Origin: PSLL01 sp050259195
GTDB taxonomy: Bacteria; Desulfobacterota_D; UBA1144; Nemesobacterales; CSP1-2
Direction: 5' to 3'
NCBI GenBank assembly: GCA_050259195.1
Contig: JBLNAE010000222.1
Location: 1 to 20,401 of the forward strand
DNA length: 20,401 nucleotides
Shown here: one piece after another, positions 6,803 to 13,066 of the stretch
How positions within the stretch are numbered: the first letter of the stretch is position 1
Layout of the letters: every line of letters begins with the position of its first letter
The notes under the pieces: generated by a model
What the model was told of the DNA's origin: nothing
What the model saw: the letters and a program-made list of their open reading frames with translations, nothing else
The model's database searches: none
Position numbers and translations under genes: made by a program

Positions 6803-6941
6803 CAGCCACCAATAATGGACACAAATGAAATATCAGGATGCAGGATACGGAACACGGAATACAGGGGAGAAATACCGCTGAATCCTATATTCTGACTTCT
6901 TCATTCTTCTGTTCCTGTATATTCACGTTCATTCGTGGCTA
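6803..6941. repeat. Composite repeat with inverted outer ends, MITE-like
   Basis: The left part (6803–6868) reads CAGCCACCAATAATGG, then CAGGATACGG and CGGAATACAGG, in the same order as at 5101–5147. The right part contains CCTATATTCTG, then TTCCTGTATATTC and GTTCATTCGTGGCT (ending 6940), which are reverse complements of the same blocks. The whole 139-base spacer is therefore roughly an inverted duplication bounded by AGCCA and TGGCT. It fills the gap between the DUF177 and L32 genes and encodes nothing. It is probably an insertion of a non-autonomous repeat, present in the operon's mRNA. Confidence 0.6.
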
Positions 6942-6969
6942 AATAAAATCAATTTGAGGAGAAATTCTG

Positions 6970-7152
6970 ATGGCGCTTCCAAAAAGAAAGCCTTCTAAAT
7001 CCAAGTCGAGAAAGCGGAGAACCCACTACAAGATTTCCCCTCCGTCTCTTTCCATGTGTCCGAATTGTAATGAACCTAAACCTCCACACCGGGTTTGTCC
7101 AAACTGCGGGTATTACAAGGGGAGGACGTTCAAAAAAGAAGAAGAGGAGTAG
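6970..7152 (+). CDS. rpmF: 50S ribosomal protein L32, 60 aa
   Basis: This is a small zinc-ribbon protein of the large ribosomal subunit. The start MALPKRKPSKSKSRKRRTHY is the classic L32 N-terminus. The four zinc ligands are Cys30 and Cys33 (CPNC) and Cys43 and Cys46 (CPNC), so it is the zinc-binding (C+) form. Length is typical. A good ribosome binding site (GAGGAG) lies 8–13 bases before the ATG. It stands between the DUF177 gene and plsX, the standard arrangement. The acidic C-terminal tail (KKEEEE) is slightly unusual but within family variation. Confidence 0.97.
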   Translation: MALPKRKPSKSKSRKRRTHYKISPPSLSMCPNCNEPKPPHRVCPNCGYYKGRTFKKEEEE

Positions 7153-7160
7153 GGGGCAAG

Positions 7161-8174
7161 ATGAAGATTGCTCTCGATGCAATGGGTGGAGATTTTGCCC
7201 CGAGAGTCGTGGTTGACGGGGCGCTTTTGGCCGTAAGAGAGCTTGGGAGCCAAGTGATTCTCGTGGGAAAAGAAGAACGGATAAAAAGAGAGTTATCTGA
7301 GCTTAGGGGAATGGAGGAAAAGGGAATAGAAGTTTTGAACGCCTCTCAAGTAATTGAGATGAGAGAGCCGATTACAAAGGCGCTTAGAAAATCCGACTCC
7401 TCTATGAAGGTTTCGGTGGAACTCGTCCGCGGTGGGAAGGCCGATGCCTTTGTAAGCATGGGTCATTCAGGAGCGGCAATGGCATTGGGGATGATTGCAC
7501 TGGGAAAAATCGCGGGGGTTGACAGGCCCGCGCTCGGCGCAATAATCCCGACACTCAAGGGTTCTGCCATTCTCATTGACGTAGGGGCAAATGTTGATTC
7601 AAAGCCGCTCAACCTGGTTCAATTTGCAATTATGGGCGAGGCGTTTGGCAGGGCAATCTTCGAATGTGAGAGGCCAAGGGTTGGATTGCTCAGCAACGGC
7701 GAAGAGGATATTAAAGGAAATGAGACCACAAAGCACGCCCACTCCCTTCTTAGAGAAATCTCGATAAATTATATAGGCTATGTCGAGGGGAAGGACATAC
7801 TTTTAGGCGATGTGGACGTAATAGCTTGCGATGGGTTCATAGGGAACATCCTTCTCAAAATGGGTGAGGGGTTTGTTGAGCTTCTGCCCAAGTTCATAAT
7901 GAAAAAAGCCCTTGGAAATTCGAGAATAATGGGATACCTTCCTTCCCTCGATGAATTTGATCAGATGATTAGAGAAAACTTTGATTATAATGAATATGGA
8001 GGCGCGCCGCTCCTGGGTGTAAGGGGAGTGTGTATTGTGGGTCATGGAAGGTCAAGGGCAAAAGCCGTAAAAAACGCAATCCGTATGGCGGAAGAATTTG
8101 CAAGACGTGATTTAGTAAATAGAATTGAGGAAGGAATTTCGGCTAATTTAAAATTGAATTCAGCCACGAATTGA
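7161..8174 (+). CDS. plsX: Phosphate acyltransferase PlsX, 337 aa
   Basis: PlsX converts acyl-ACP and phosphate into acyl-phosphate, the donor for PlsY in the first step of membrane phospholipid synthesis. The start MKIALDAMGGDFAPRVVVDG is diagnostic; further family blocks include KSDSSMKVSVELVRGGKADA and FIGNILLKMGEG. ATG 7161 is chosen because the family N-terminus begins there, eight bases after the L32 stop, with GGAGTAGGGGG just before it; the frame is open further upstream, inside rpmF. Its last codons (…NSATN) and stop are formed by a copy of the dispersed repeat (CAGCCACGAATTGA, 8162–8175). The next gene is fabD, not fabH. Confidence 0.96.
   Translation: MKIALDAMGGDFAPRVVVDGALLAVRELGSQVILVGKEERIKRELSELRGMEEKGIEVLNASQVIEMREPITKALRKSDSSMKVSVELVRGGKADAFVSMGHSGAAMALGMIALGKIAGVDRPALGAIIPTLKGSAILIDVGANVDSKPLNLVQFAIMGEAFGRAIFECERPRVGLLSNGEEDIKGNETTKHAHSLLREISINYIGYVEGKDILLGDVDVIACDGFIGNILLKMGEGFVELLPKFIMKKALGNSRIMGYLPSLDEFDQMIRENFDYNEYGGAPLLGVRGVCIVGHGRSRAKAVKNAIRMAEEFARRDLVNRIEEGISANLKLNSATN
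8160..8174. repeat. Short copy of the dispersed repeat overlapping the plsX stop
   Basis: TTCAGCCACGAATTG is the complement-orientation core seen at 5101. It codes for the last residues of PlsX and leads into its TGA. The match is short (about 12 informative bases), so chance is possible; position and agreement with the other copies favour a real one. Confidence 0.4.
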
Positions 8175-8187
8175 GAAATAAAAACCC

Positions 8188-9126
8188 ATGAGAGCGTTTG
8201 TATTTCCAGGACAGGGATCACAGTATGTAGGAATGGGGCGAGAGCTTTACGGAGCCTTTTCATCTGCAAAAAGAACGTTTGATGAATCGAGCGAAGCACT
8301 TGAGTTTGATATGGCGAGACTCTGTTTTGAAGGCGACGCTGAGGAGTTAAGGCTTACAGCAAACACTCAGCCTGCAATTCTCACGGTAAGCGTTGCCGCC
8401 TGGAGGGTGCTCTATGAGGAAACGGGTATTAAACCCGATTTCACTGCTGGCCACAGTCTCGGCGAATACTCTGCGCTTGTCGCAAGCGGGGCTATGGATT
8501 TCAAAGATGCCGTTCGGGTTGTAAGAAGGCGGGGAGAGTTTATGCAGACCGCCGTTCCCGACGGCGTAGGGGCGATGGCTGCGGTTCTTGGGCTTTCAAA
8601 AGAGAAAGTGCAAGAGGTTTGCAAAGAGGCTTCAACGGATGGTTTAATTGTAAGCCCTGCTAATTTTAATGCGCCGGAGCAGGTTGTGATTTCGGGAAAT
8701 AAAGAGGCTGTGGAGAGAGCCGGTGCTCTATCAAAATCAAATGGGGCGAAAAGGGTAGTCTTTCTCGAAGTGAGTGCTCCATTTCATTGCGTATTGATGG
8801 CATCTGCCGCCCGGAAGTTAGAAGAAGTTTTATACGGGGTGGAAATCCATGAGCTTCAAATGCCCGTCGTATCGAATTTCGATGCAAAGCCAAATAAGGA
8901 TTCTTCTAAGGTAAAAAGGCTCCTTATAGACCAGGTTGCAAATCCCGTAAGGTGGGATGAGTCGGTTAAAATATTGTATGACCTTGGCGTAAGGGAATTT
9001 ATTGAGATTGGGCCGGGGAATGTGCTTTCAGGTTTGATAAAAAGAACCGTTTCCAATGTTTCGGTATCTAATCTGGAGAAATTAGACCATTTAAGGGCTA
9101 TCAAAGGAAATGGAACTCAGAGATAA
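8188..9126 (+). CDS. fabD: Malonyl-CoA:ACP transacylase, 312 aa
   Basis: FabD moves the malonyl group from CoA to acyl carrier protein, supplying the extender unit of fatty acid synthesis. The N-terminus FVFPGQGSQYVGMG is typical. The nucleophile is Ser90 in GHSLGEYSAL, the catalytic His is 200 in SAPFHCVLM, and the C-terminal IEIGPGNVLSGL block is present. Length is normal. It begins 13 bases after plsX with only a weak ribosome binding site, and its 3' end overlaps the fabG start by 17 bases, suggesting coupled translation. In many bacteria fabH lies between plsX and fabD; it is absent here. Confidence 0.97.
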   Translation: MRAFVFPGQGSQYVGMGRELYGAFSSAKRTFDESSEALEFDMARLCFEGDAEELRLTANTQPAILTVSVAAWRVLYEETGIKPDFTAGHSLGEYSALVASGAMDFKDAVRVVRRRGEFMQTAVPDGVGAMAAVLGLSKEKVQEVCKEASTDGLIVSPANFNAPEQVVISGNKEAVERAGALSKSNGAKRVVFLEVSAPFHCVLMASAARKLEEVLYGVEIHELQMPVVSNFDAKPNKDSSKVKRLLIDQVANPVRWDESVKILYDLGVREFIEIGPGNVLSGLIKRTVSNVSVSNLEKLDHLRAIKGNGTQR

Positions 9127-9853
9127 AGTTGCGCTTGTGACGGGGGCATCAAGGGGAATCGGAAGAGCCGTGGTGATTGAGCTTGCCTCGCGCGGGGCAT
9201 TTGTCATAATTAATTATGCTCAAAATGAATCTGGTGCGAGAGAGGCGCTCTCCGAGATAGAGAATTCTGGTGGGAAAGGTCAGGTTCGCCAGTTTGACGT
9301 ATCTGATTTTTCAAGGGTTCAGGATGAGATTAACAGGATCGGAGAAGAATTCGGAGGGCTTCACATACTTGTAAATAACGCTGGAATCACAAAAGATGGA
9401 CTTCTACTGAGGATGAAAGAGGAAGATTGGGACTCTGTTTTTTCCATCAACTTAAAAGGCGTTTTTAACTGCACAAGGGCTGCGGCGAAGATTATGATGA
9501 AGCAGAGATTCGGAAGAATCATAAACATCACTTCAATTATAGGCGAGATGGGAAACGCCGGGCAGGCCAATTATTCGGCGGCAAAAGCTGGTATAATTGG
9601 ATTTACAAAATCGGCAGCAAAGGAACTAGGCTCAAGAGGAATTACTGTAAATGCGGTGAGTCCGGGTTTTATTGAAACGGACATGACGCGCAACCTTCCT
9701 CAAAATGTAAGGGAAAAATATATCGAAGCGATCCCGCTTGGACGTTTTGGTCTTCCGGGGGATGTTGCAAAGGTCGTAGTGTTTCTTGCATCCGATGGCG
9801 CGTCTTACATTACTGGAGAGATTGTAAGGGTAAACGGTGGACTTTATACTTGA
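9110..9853 (+). CDS. fabG: 3-oxoacyl-ACP reductase, 247 aa
   Basis: FabG performs the NADPH-dependent reduction of 3-oxoacyl-ACP in each elongation cycle. It is a classical short-chain dehydrogenase: the cofactor motif TGASRGIG is at 11–18, NNAG at 89–92, and the catalytic Ser142, Tyr155 and Lys159 lie in TSIIGEMGNAGQANYSAAKA. The C-terminal PGFIETDMT and GGLYT blocks fit FabG. ATG 9110 lies inside the end of fabD and is preceded by AAAGGAA. The overlap and gene order point to shared transcription with fabD and acpP. SDR proteins are a broad family, but context makes FabG secure. Confidence 0.96.
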   Translation: MELRDKVALVTGASRGIGRAVVIELASRGAFVIINYAQNESGAREALSEIENSGGKGQVRQFDVSDFSRVQDEINRIGEEFGGLHILVNNAGITKDGLLLRMKEEDWDSVFSINLKGVFNCTRAAAKIMMKQRFGRIINITSIIGEMGNAGQANYSAAKAGIIGFTKSAAKELGSRGITVNAVSPGFIETDMTRNLPQNVREKYIEAIPLGRFGLPGDVAKVVVFLASDGASYITGEIVRVNGGLYT

Positions 9854-9884
9854 ATATGTATTGGCTGCGAATTGACTCATGCGT

Positions 9885-9910
9885 AAATTCGTGTTCATTT
9901 GTGGCTAATA
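9885..9910. repeat. Dispersed repeat copy (AAATTCGTGTTCATTTGTGGCTAAT) before acpP
   Basis: This copy lies in the 90-base gap between fabG and acpP, in the same orientation as the copies before the first permease and rpmF. GCGAATT (about 9867–9873) upstream can pair with AATTCGT in the repeat, giving a small hairpin. It sits about 20 bases before the acpP ribosome binding site. Confidence 0.6.
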
Positions 9911-9943
9911 TAAGTATGAAAAACAAAATTGGGAGGAATGGTT

Positions 9944-10198
9944 ATGGCATCTCTAAATGAGCAGGAAGTCGTCGGCAAGGTAAAGAAGATGGTTGCAAGT
10001 CAGCTCGGCAAATCGGAGGAAGAGATTTCTCTTGAATCTGCCTTTATAGAAGATTTGGGTGCGGATTCTCTTGATCTTGTAGAACTCGTTATGGCGATGG
10101 AAGATGAATTTGGGCTTGAAATTTCGGATGAAGACGCAGAGCGTATTGTAACCGTTCAGGATGTAATAAACCATATATTGGAGCATAAAAAGGGATGA
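9944..10198 (+). CDS. acpP: Acyl carrier protein, 84 aa
   Basis: ACP carries growing acyl chains on a 4'-phosphopantetheine attached to Ser42 in the diagnostic GADSLDLVELVMAMEDEFG segment. The four-helix ACP pattern and acidic composition are clear. I chose ATG 9944 because GGGAGGA (9931–9937) sits six bases upstream, ideal spacing; the alternatives TTG 9929 and ATG 9938 overlap or abut that site. The stop overlaps the fabF start (ATGA), so the two are coupled. The strong ribosome binding site fits the high ACP demand of cells. Confidence 0.97.
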   Translation: MASLNEQEVVGKVKKMVASQLGKSEEEISLESAFIEDLGADSLDLVELVMAMEDEFGLEISDEDAERIVTVQDVINHILEHKKG

Positions 10199-11430
10199 AA
10201 AGAAGAGTCGTAGTAACGGGGGTGGGACTTATAACACCCCTGGGCGTTGGGAACGAAAAGACGTGGAGAGAAATCTGCGAGGGGCGTCCGGGAATAAGAC
10301 GGATTCAAAAGTTTGATCCGTCAATCCTCAAAACCCAGATAGCGGGGGAAGTGCCGAATTTCGATCCCGCGGATTTTATGGATCCCAAAGAGATAAGAAG
10401 AAGCGATCTATTTATTCAGTACGCCGTTGCCGCTACCAAGCTTGCTCTTGAGGATGCACATCTCGAAATTACGGAAGAACTTTCCCCAAACGTGGGGACG
10501 TTTATTGGTTCCGGGATCGGCGGACTCGATTCGTTTCATAGAAACGTTGTAGAGATGCATGAAAGAGGCCCCGGCCGAATATCGCCGTTCTTTATTCCCA
10601 CGATGATCGCAAATATGGCTTCGGGGTATGTATCAATATTTTTCCATGCAAAGGGACCAAATAGTTGCACAGCCACGGCATGTGCGGCAAGCGCTCATGC
10701 AATAGGAGATTCCTCAAAAATAATTGAAAGGGGTGATGCCGACGTAATGATTGCAGGAGGAACAGAGGCGCCCCTTGTCCCTGTAGCCATAGCCGGATTT
10801 AACGCAATGAAGGCGCTATCAACAAGAAATGATGAGCCGCATCGTGCCTCCCGCCCTTTTGATAGGGATCGTGATGGATTTGTAATGGGAGAAGGATCCG
10901 GGGTTTTAATTCTCGAAGAGCTTGAGTTCGCAAAGAAGCGTGGCGCGAGAATTTATGCTGAAGTCATAGGATACGGTATGAGCGGCGACGCATACCATAT
11001 CACCTCTCCTTCGCTTGATGGTCCGGTTAGATGTATAAAAAAAGCTCTACATGATGCCGAATTAAATCCTGAAGATGTTGATTATATAAATGCTCATGGA
11101 ACCTCGACTCCTCAAAACGATGTCAATGAGACCCGTGCCGTGAAAGAGGTATTCGGCAACTATGCCTATAAAATTCTGATGAATTCAACAAAATCCATGA
11201 CCGGGCATCTCCTCGGCGCGGCAGGAGGCATTGAAGCCGCCTTTACAGTTCTTAGTTTACGTCAGGGAATTATTCCGCCTACTATAAATCTCGACAATCC
11301 CGATCCGGAATGCGATCTCGACTACGTTCCAAACGAAGCGAGAGAAAAGTTGATAAAAACCGCCCTCAGTAACTCATTCGGCTTCGGCGGAACGAATGTG
11401 AGTTTGGCTTTTCGTAGATTCGATGGCTAA
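10195..11430 (+). CDS. fabF: 3-oxoacyl-ACP synthase II (KAS II), 411 aa
   Basis: FabF condenses malonyl-ACP with acyl-ACP in the elongation cycle of fatty acid synthesis. The start KRRVVVTGVGLITPLG is typical. The catalytic triad is Cys163 (TACAAS), His301 (AHGTSTPQND) and His338 (MTGHLLGAAGG), with Lys333 just before the last. The C-terminal NSFGFGGTNVSL block is present. Length is normal for FabF, and no gap suggests KAS I or a polyketide chain-length factor. It overlaps acpP by four bases and rpiB by eight. With fabH absent locally, the initiating condensation must be done by an enzyme coded elsewhere. Confidence 0.97.
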   Translation: MKRRVVVTGVGLITPLGVGNEKTWREICEGRPGIRRIQKFDPSILKTQIAGEVPNFDPADFMDPKEIRRSDLFIQYAVAATKLALEDAHLEITEELSPNVGTFIGSGIGGLDSFHRNVVEMHERGPGRISPFFIPTMIANMASGYVSIFFHAKGPNSCTATACAASAHAIGDSSKIIERGDADVMIAGGTEAPLVPVAIAGFNAMKALSTRNDEPHRASRPFDRDRDGFVMGEGSGVLILEELEFAKKRGARIYAEVIGYGMSGDAYHITSPSLDGPVRCIKKALHDAELNPEDVDYINAHGTSTPQNDVNETRAVKEVFGNYAYKILMNSTKSMTGHLLGAAGGIEAAFTVLSLRQGIIPPTINLDNPDPECDLDYVPNEAREKLIKTALSNSFGFGGTNVSLAFRRFDG

Positions 11431-11890
11431 TAAAAAGATCGCTTTAGCTTCAGACCATGCGGGGTTTGAATTGAAGGAAGAGATAAAGAAATTCCTCTTG
11501 GAACTCGGCTACTCTTTTGATGATTTCGGAGTCGAAAGCTCTCAGCCCGTAGATTACCCGGATTACGCAAAATCCGTGTCTGAAAAGGTATCGGGCGGAG
11601 AATACGAAAGGGGAATTCTCTTTTGCGGCTCCGGGGTCGGTATGGCGATTGTTGCCAACAAATTCACCAATATCCGGGCAGTCCAGTCGTATGACCTATA
11701 TACGGCTATAATGAGCAGAAAGCATAATGACGCAAACGTCCTTGCCCTTGCCGGTAGAGTCACCGGAAAAGACCTGGCAAAAGAGATTGTTAAAATCTGG
11801 CTCGAAACTCCCTTCGAAGGCGGGAGGCACGAGAAAAGAATCAAAAAGATAGAAGATATTGAGAAGAAGATTTACCGGAAAGAGTCTTAA
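11423..11890 (+). CDS. rpiB: Ribose-5-phosphate isomerase B, 155 aa
   Basis: RpiB interconverts ribose 5-phosphate and ribulose 5-phosphate in the pentose phosphate pathway. The N-terminal IALASDHAGFELKE contains Asp11 and His12 of the phosphate-binding region; Cys68 in GILFCGSGVGMAIVANK is the catalytic cysteine, and His101/Asn102 in SRKHNDANVLALAGR follow. The C-terminus RHEKRIKKI is typical. It overlaps the fabF stop by eight bases, so it belongs to the same transcript, an arrangement I recall from other bacteria, where glyA often follows. Here the next genes are convergent and foreign-looking; the rpiB stop overlaps the toxin stop. Confidence 0.95.
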   Translation: MANKKIALASDHAGFELKEEIKKFLLELGYSFDDFGVESSQPVDYPDYAKSVSEKVSGGEYERGILFCGSGVGMAIVANKFTNIRAVQSYDLYTAIMSRKHNDANVLALAGRVTGKDLAKEIVKIWLETPFEGGRHEKRIKKIEDIEKKIYRKES

Positions 11891-12261
11891 TTCTCGTTTT
11901 CCTCGGACTGATGCACCCGAATCCGACCGACTTCAATAATCCAAAGCTGCTTCTCTATAGATGCCTGAGTGAGCATATGTAACAGTTGTCTGATTAAGTG
12001 TTCCAGCAGAGACAGGCTTGGATTTTTTGGAACACGAATAACCACAACGCCCCCTGTATGGTTCGGTGGGAAACGGACTACGTCACCAAAGTCCAGGTCT
12101 AGAGTAACCAGGCAACGTTGCTCAACACAGCATATTTCATAGAGATGTTGATCGGAACTTCCTTCTAATCCCTCATCACGAACTGTTTGAATCTCGTGTC
12201 CCGCTTGTCGGAAGAGCTGTTGGGTTCGTGTCCCAAAATTCTCGTCTAGTTTGAACTTCAT
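11887..12261 (-). CDS. DUF5615 PIN-like putative toxin, 124 aa
   Basis: This is a DUF5615 protein, a PIN-like nuclease fold usually found as the toxin partner of DUF433 proteins. The start MKFKLDENFG (Asp6, Glu7, Asn8) and LVTLDLDFGDV (Asp55, Asp57, Asp60) supply the acidic residues expected of a metal-dependent PIN-like site, and GVVVIRVP ends the core at about residue 78. The rest is a helical tail. Its start overlaps the stop of the antitoxin gene (ATGA), typical of coupled toxin–antitoxin pairs. It converges on rpiB with overlapping stop codons, so it was fitted precisely between housekeeping operons. RNase activity is assumed from the fold, not shown. Confidence 0.85.
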   Translation of the reverse strand: MKFKLDENFGTRTQQLFRQAGHEIQTVRDEGLEGSSDQHLYEICCVEQRCLVTLDLDFGDVVRFPPNHTGGVVVIRVPKNPSLSLLEHLIRQLLHMLTQASIEKQLWIIEVGRIRVHQSEENEN

Positions 12262-12500
12262 TTTGCTGTCTCAATCGGGATTTCAACATAGCGTTCCCGT
12301 GCCATCTCTGCTCCGTAGGCAATAGCGGCGCGAATATCTTCTTCTTTCAGTTGAGGATACTCACCAAGAATTTCTTCAATGGTCATACCGTTGGAGAGAA
12401 AATCCAAGATCAGGGATACCCAGATGCGCGTGCCACGAATGCACGGCTTGCCGAAACAAACATTTGGGTCAACAGAGATTCGCTGAAGAAGTGGATTCAT
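12258..12500 (-). CDS. DUF433 putative antitoxin, 80 aa
   Basis: This is a DUF433 family protein, a small helix-turn-helix-like antitoxin that normally precedes a DUF5615 toxin. The family block is RISVDPNVCFGKPCIRGTRI (8–27), followed by a helical part with GMTIEEILGEYPQLKEEDIR. Length is normal. A very strong ribosome binding site (AAGGAGGAGG) lies about 9 bases upstream of the ATG, consistent with the antitoxin being made in excess. It probably neutralises the downstream protein and may autoregulate the pair; no operator could be identified. An alternative frame crossing its start has no recognisable content. Confidence 0.87.
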   Translation of the reverse strand: MNPLLQRISVDPNVCFGKPCIRGTRIWVSLILDFLSNGMTIEEILGEYPQLKEEDIRAAIAYGAEMARERYVEIPIETAK

Positions 12501-12587
12501 GTTTTATTTCCTCCTCCTTAAAAGACTTTTTGCTATTGTTCATTGCGTTTCTACCGACAGCATCAAGGTGTGAGATTGGGGCTAGTT

Positions 12588-12854
12588 TTATTTTGTTACC
12601 TTCATGTTGCTGGATGTAAGTTCCCAATATCCGCGACCCGACTCTTTGGGTCTTTTTATCAAACCTCTTGTCTTGGCCCTTTCCTTTGCCCATGCTAAGT
12701 TATGCTGCCATCGTAGTATACCTCCGGCTACTGGTTCTTGATACCACGGCTGTTAGAAAGTCTCACGAAATATTTGGAATATCTCCAGTTCAACTTCATC
12801 TTTTCGTGCTCTTCCACCATGTTTGCGTAATACCTCGATATGGTATAAGTTCAT
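12588..12854 (-). pseudogene. Winged-helix (Mrr N-terminal-like) protein gene broken by an in-frame stop
   Basis: One reading frame from ATG 12854 to TAA 12588–12590 gives a coherent 88-codon protein interrupted once, by TAA at 12753–12755 (codon 34). Before it: MNLYHIEVLRKHGGRARKDE, then VELEIFQIFRETF. After it: a linker, RWQHNLAWAKERAKTRGLIK, and RPKESGRGYWELT. The pattern (HGG-R-A-R-K-x-E-V, then W…LAWAKERAKTRGLI, then G-x-G-x-W-E-L-T) resembles the winged-helix domain in Mrr-type restriction proteins and related small regulators, as I recall it. It lies upstream of the toxin–antitoxin pair on the same strand, so all may have arrived together. The stop may be a true inactivating mutation or an error in the sequence. 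The fold call is by pattern only. Confidence 0.55.
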
Positions 12855-12993
12855 CTTTCATCTCTTTATTACCCTTAAAGCCTTATCCATAAATATTCCA
12901 CTTTTCTAGAAGATGATTAATACAGTATAAGCGAGATTTTACACCGGCAAAACTTGGGTTAGCTAGAGACCTAAGTATTGAACCTCTTTAAAA

Positions 12994-13027
12994 CCGAACT
13001 TTCATATTCGGACTCCTAGTATATAAT
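12994..13027 (+). promoter_or_regulatory. Candidate acnA promoter with an inverted repeat over the -35
   Basis: TATAAT (13022–13027) is a perfect -10 about 40 bases before the acnA start; a weak -35 (TTTCAT, 13000–13005) lies 16 bases upstream. CCGAA (12994–12998) and TTCGG (13007–13011) are inverted arms flanking that -35, a layout that could be an operator. The rest of 12862–12990 shows no gene or strong structure. Confidence 0.45.
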
Positions 13028-13066
13028 AAAAGTATATAAAGAGATTCGTAAAAACGGAGAAAAGCT

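Noticed and set aside
9929..9943. Upstream TTG/ATG starts for acpP
   Set aside because: These codons overlap or touch the GGGAGGA ribosome binding site; ATG 9944 has the right spacing and matches the ACP N-terminus.
12469..12693. 74-codon minus-strand frame crossing the antitoxin start
   Set aside because: It overlaps the DUF433 start and runs out of frame through the winged-helix pseudogene, which explains the sequence better; the product is low in hydrophobic residues and looks random.
12668..12892. 74-codon plus-strand frame
   Set aside because: It is antisense to the winged-helix pseudogene and has no ribosome binding site or family resemblance.
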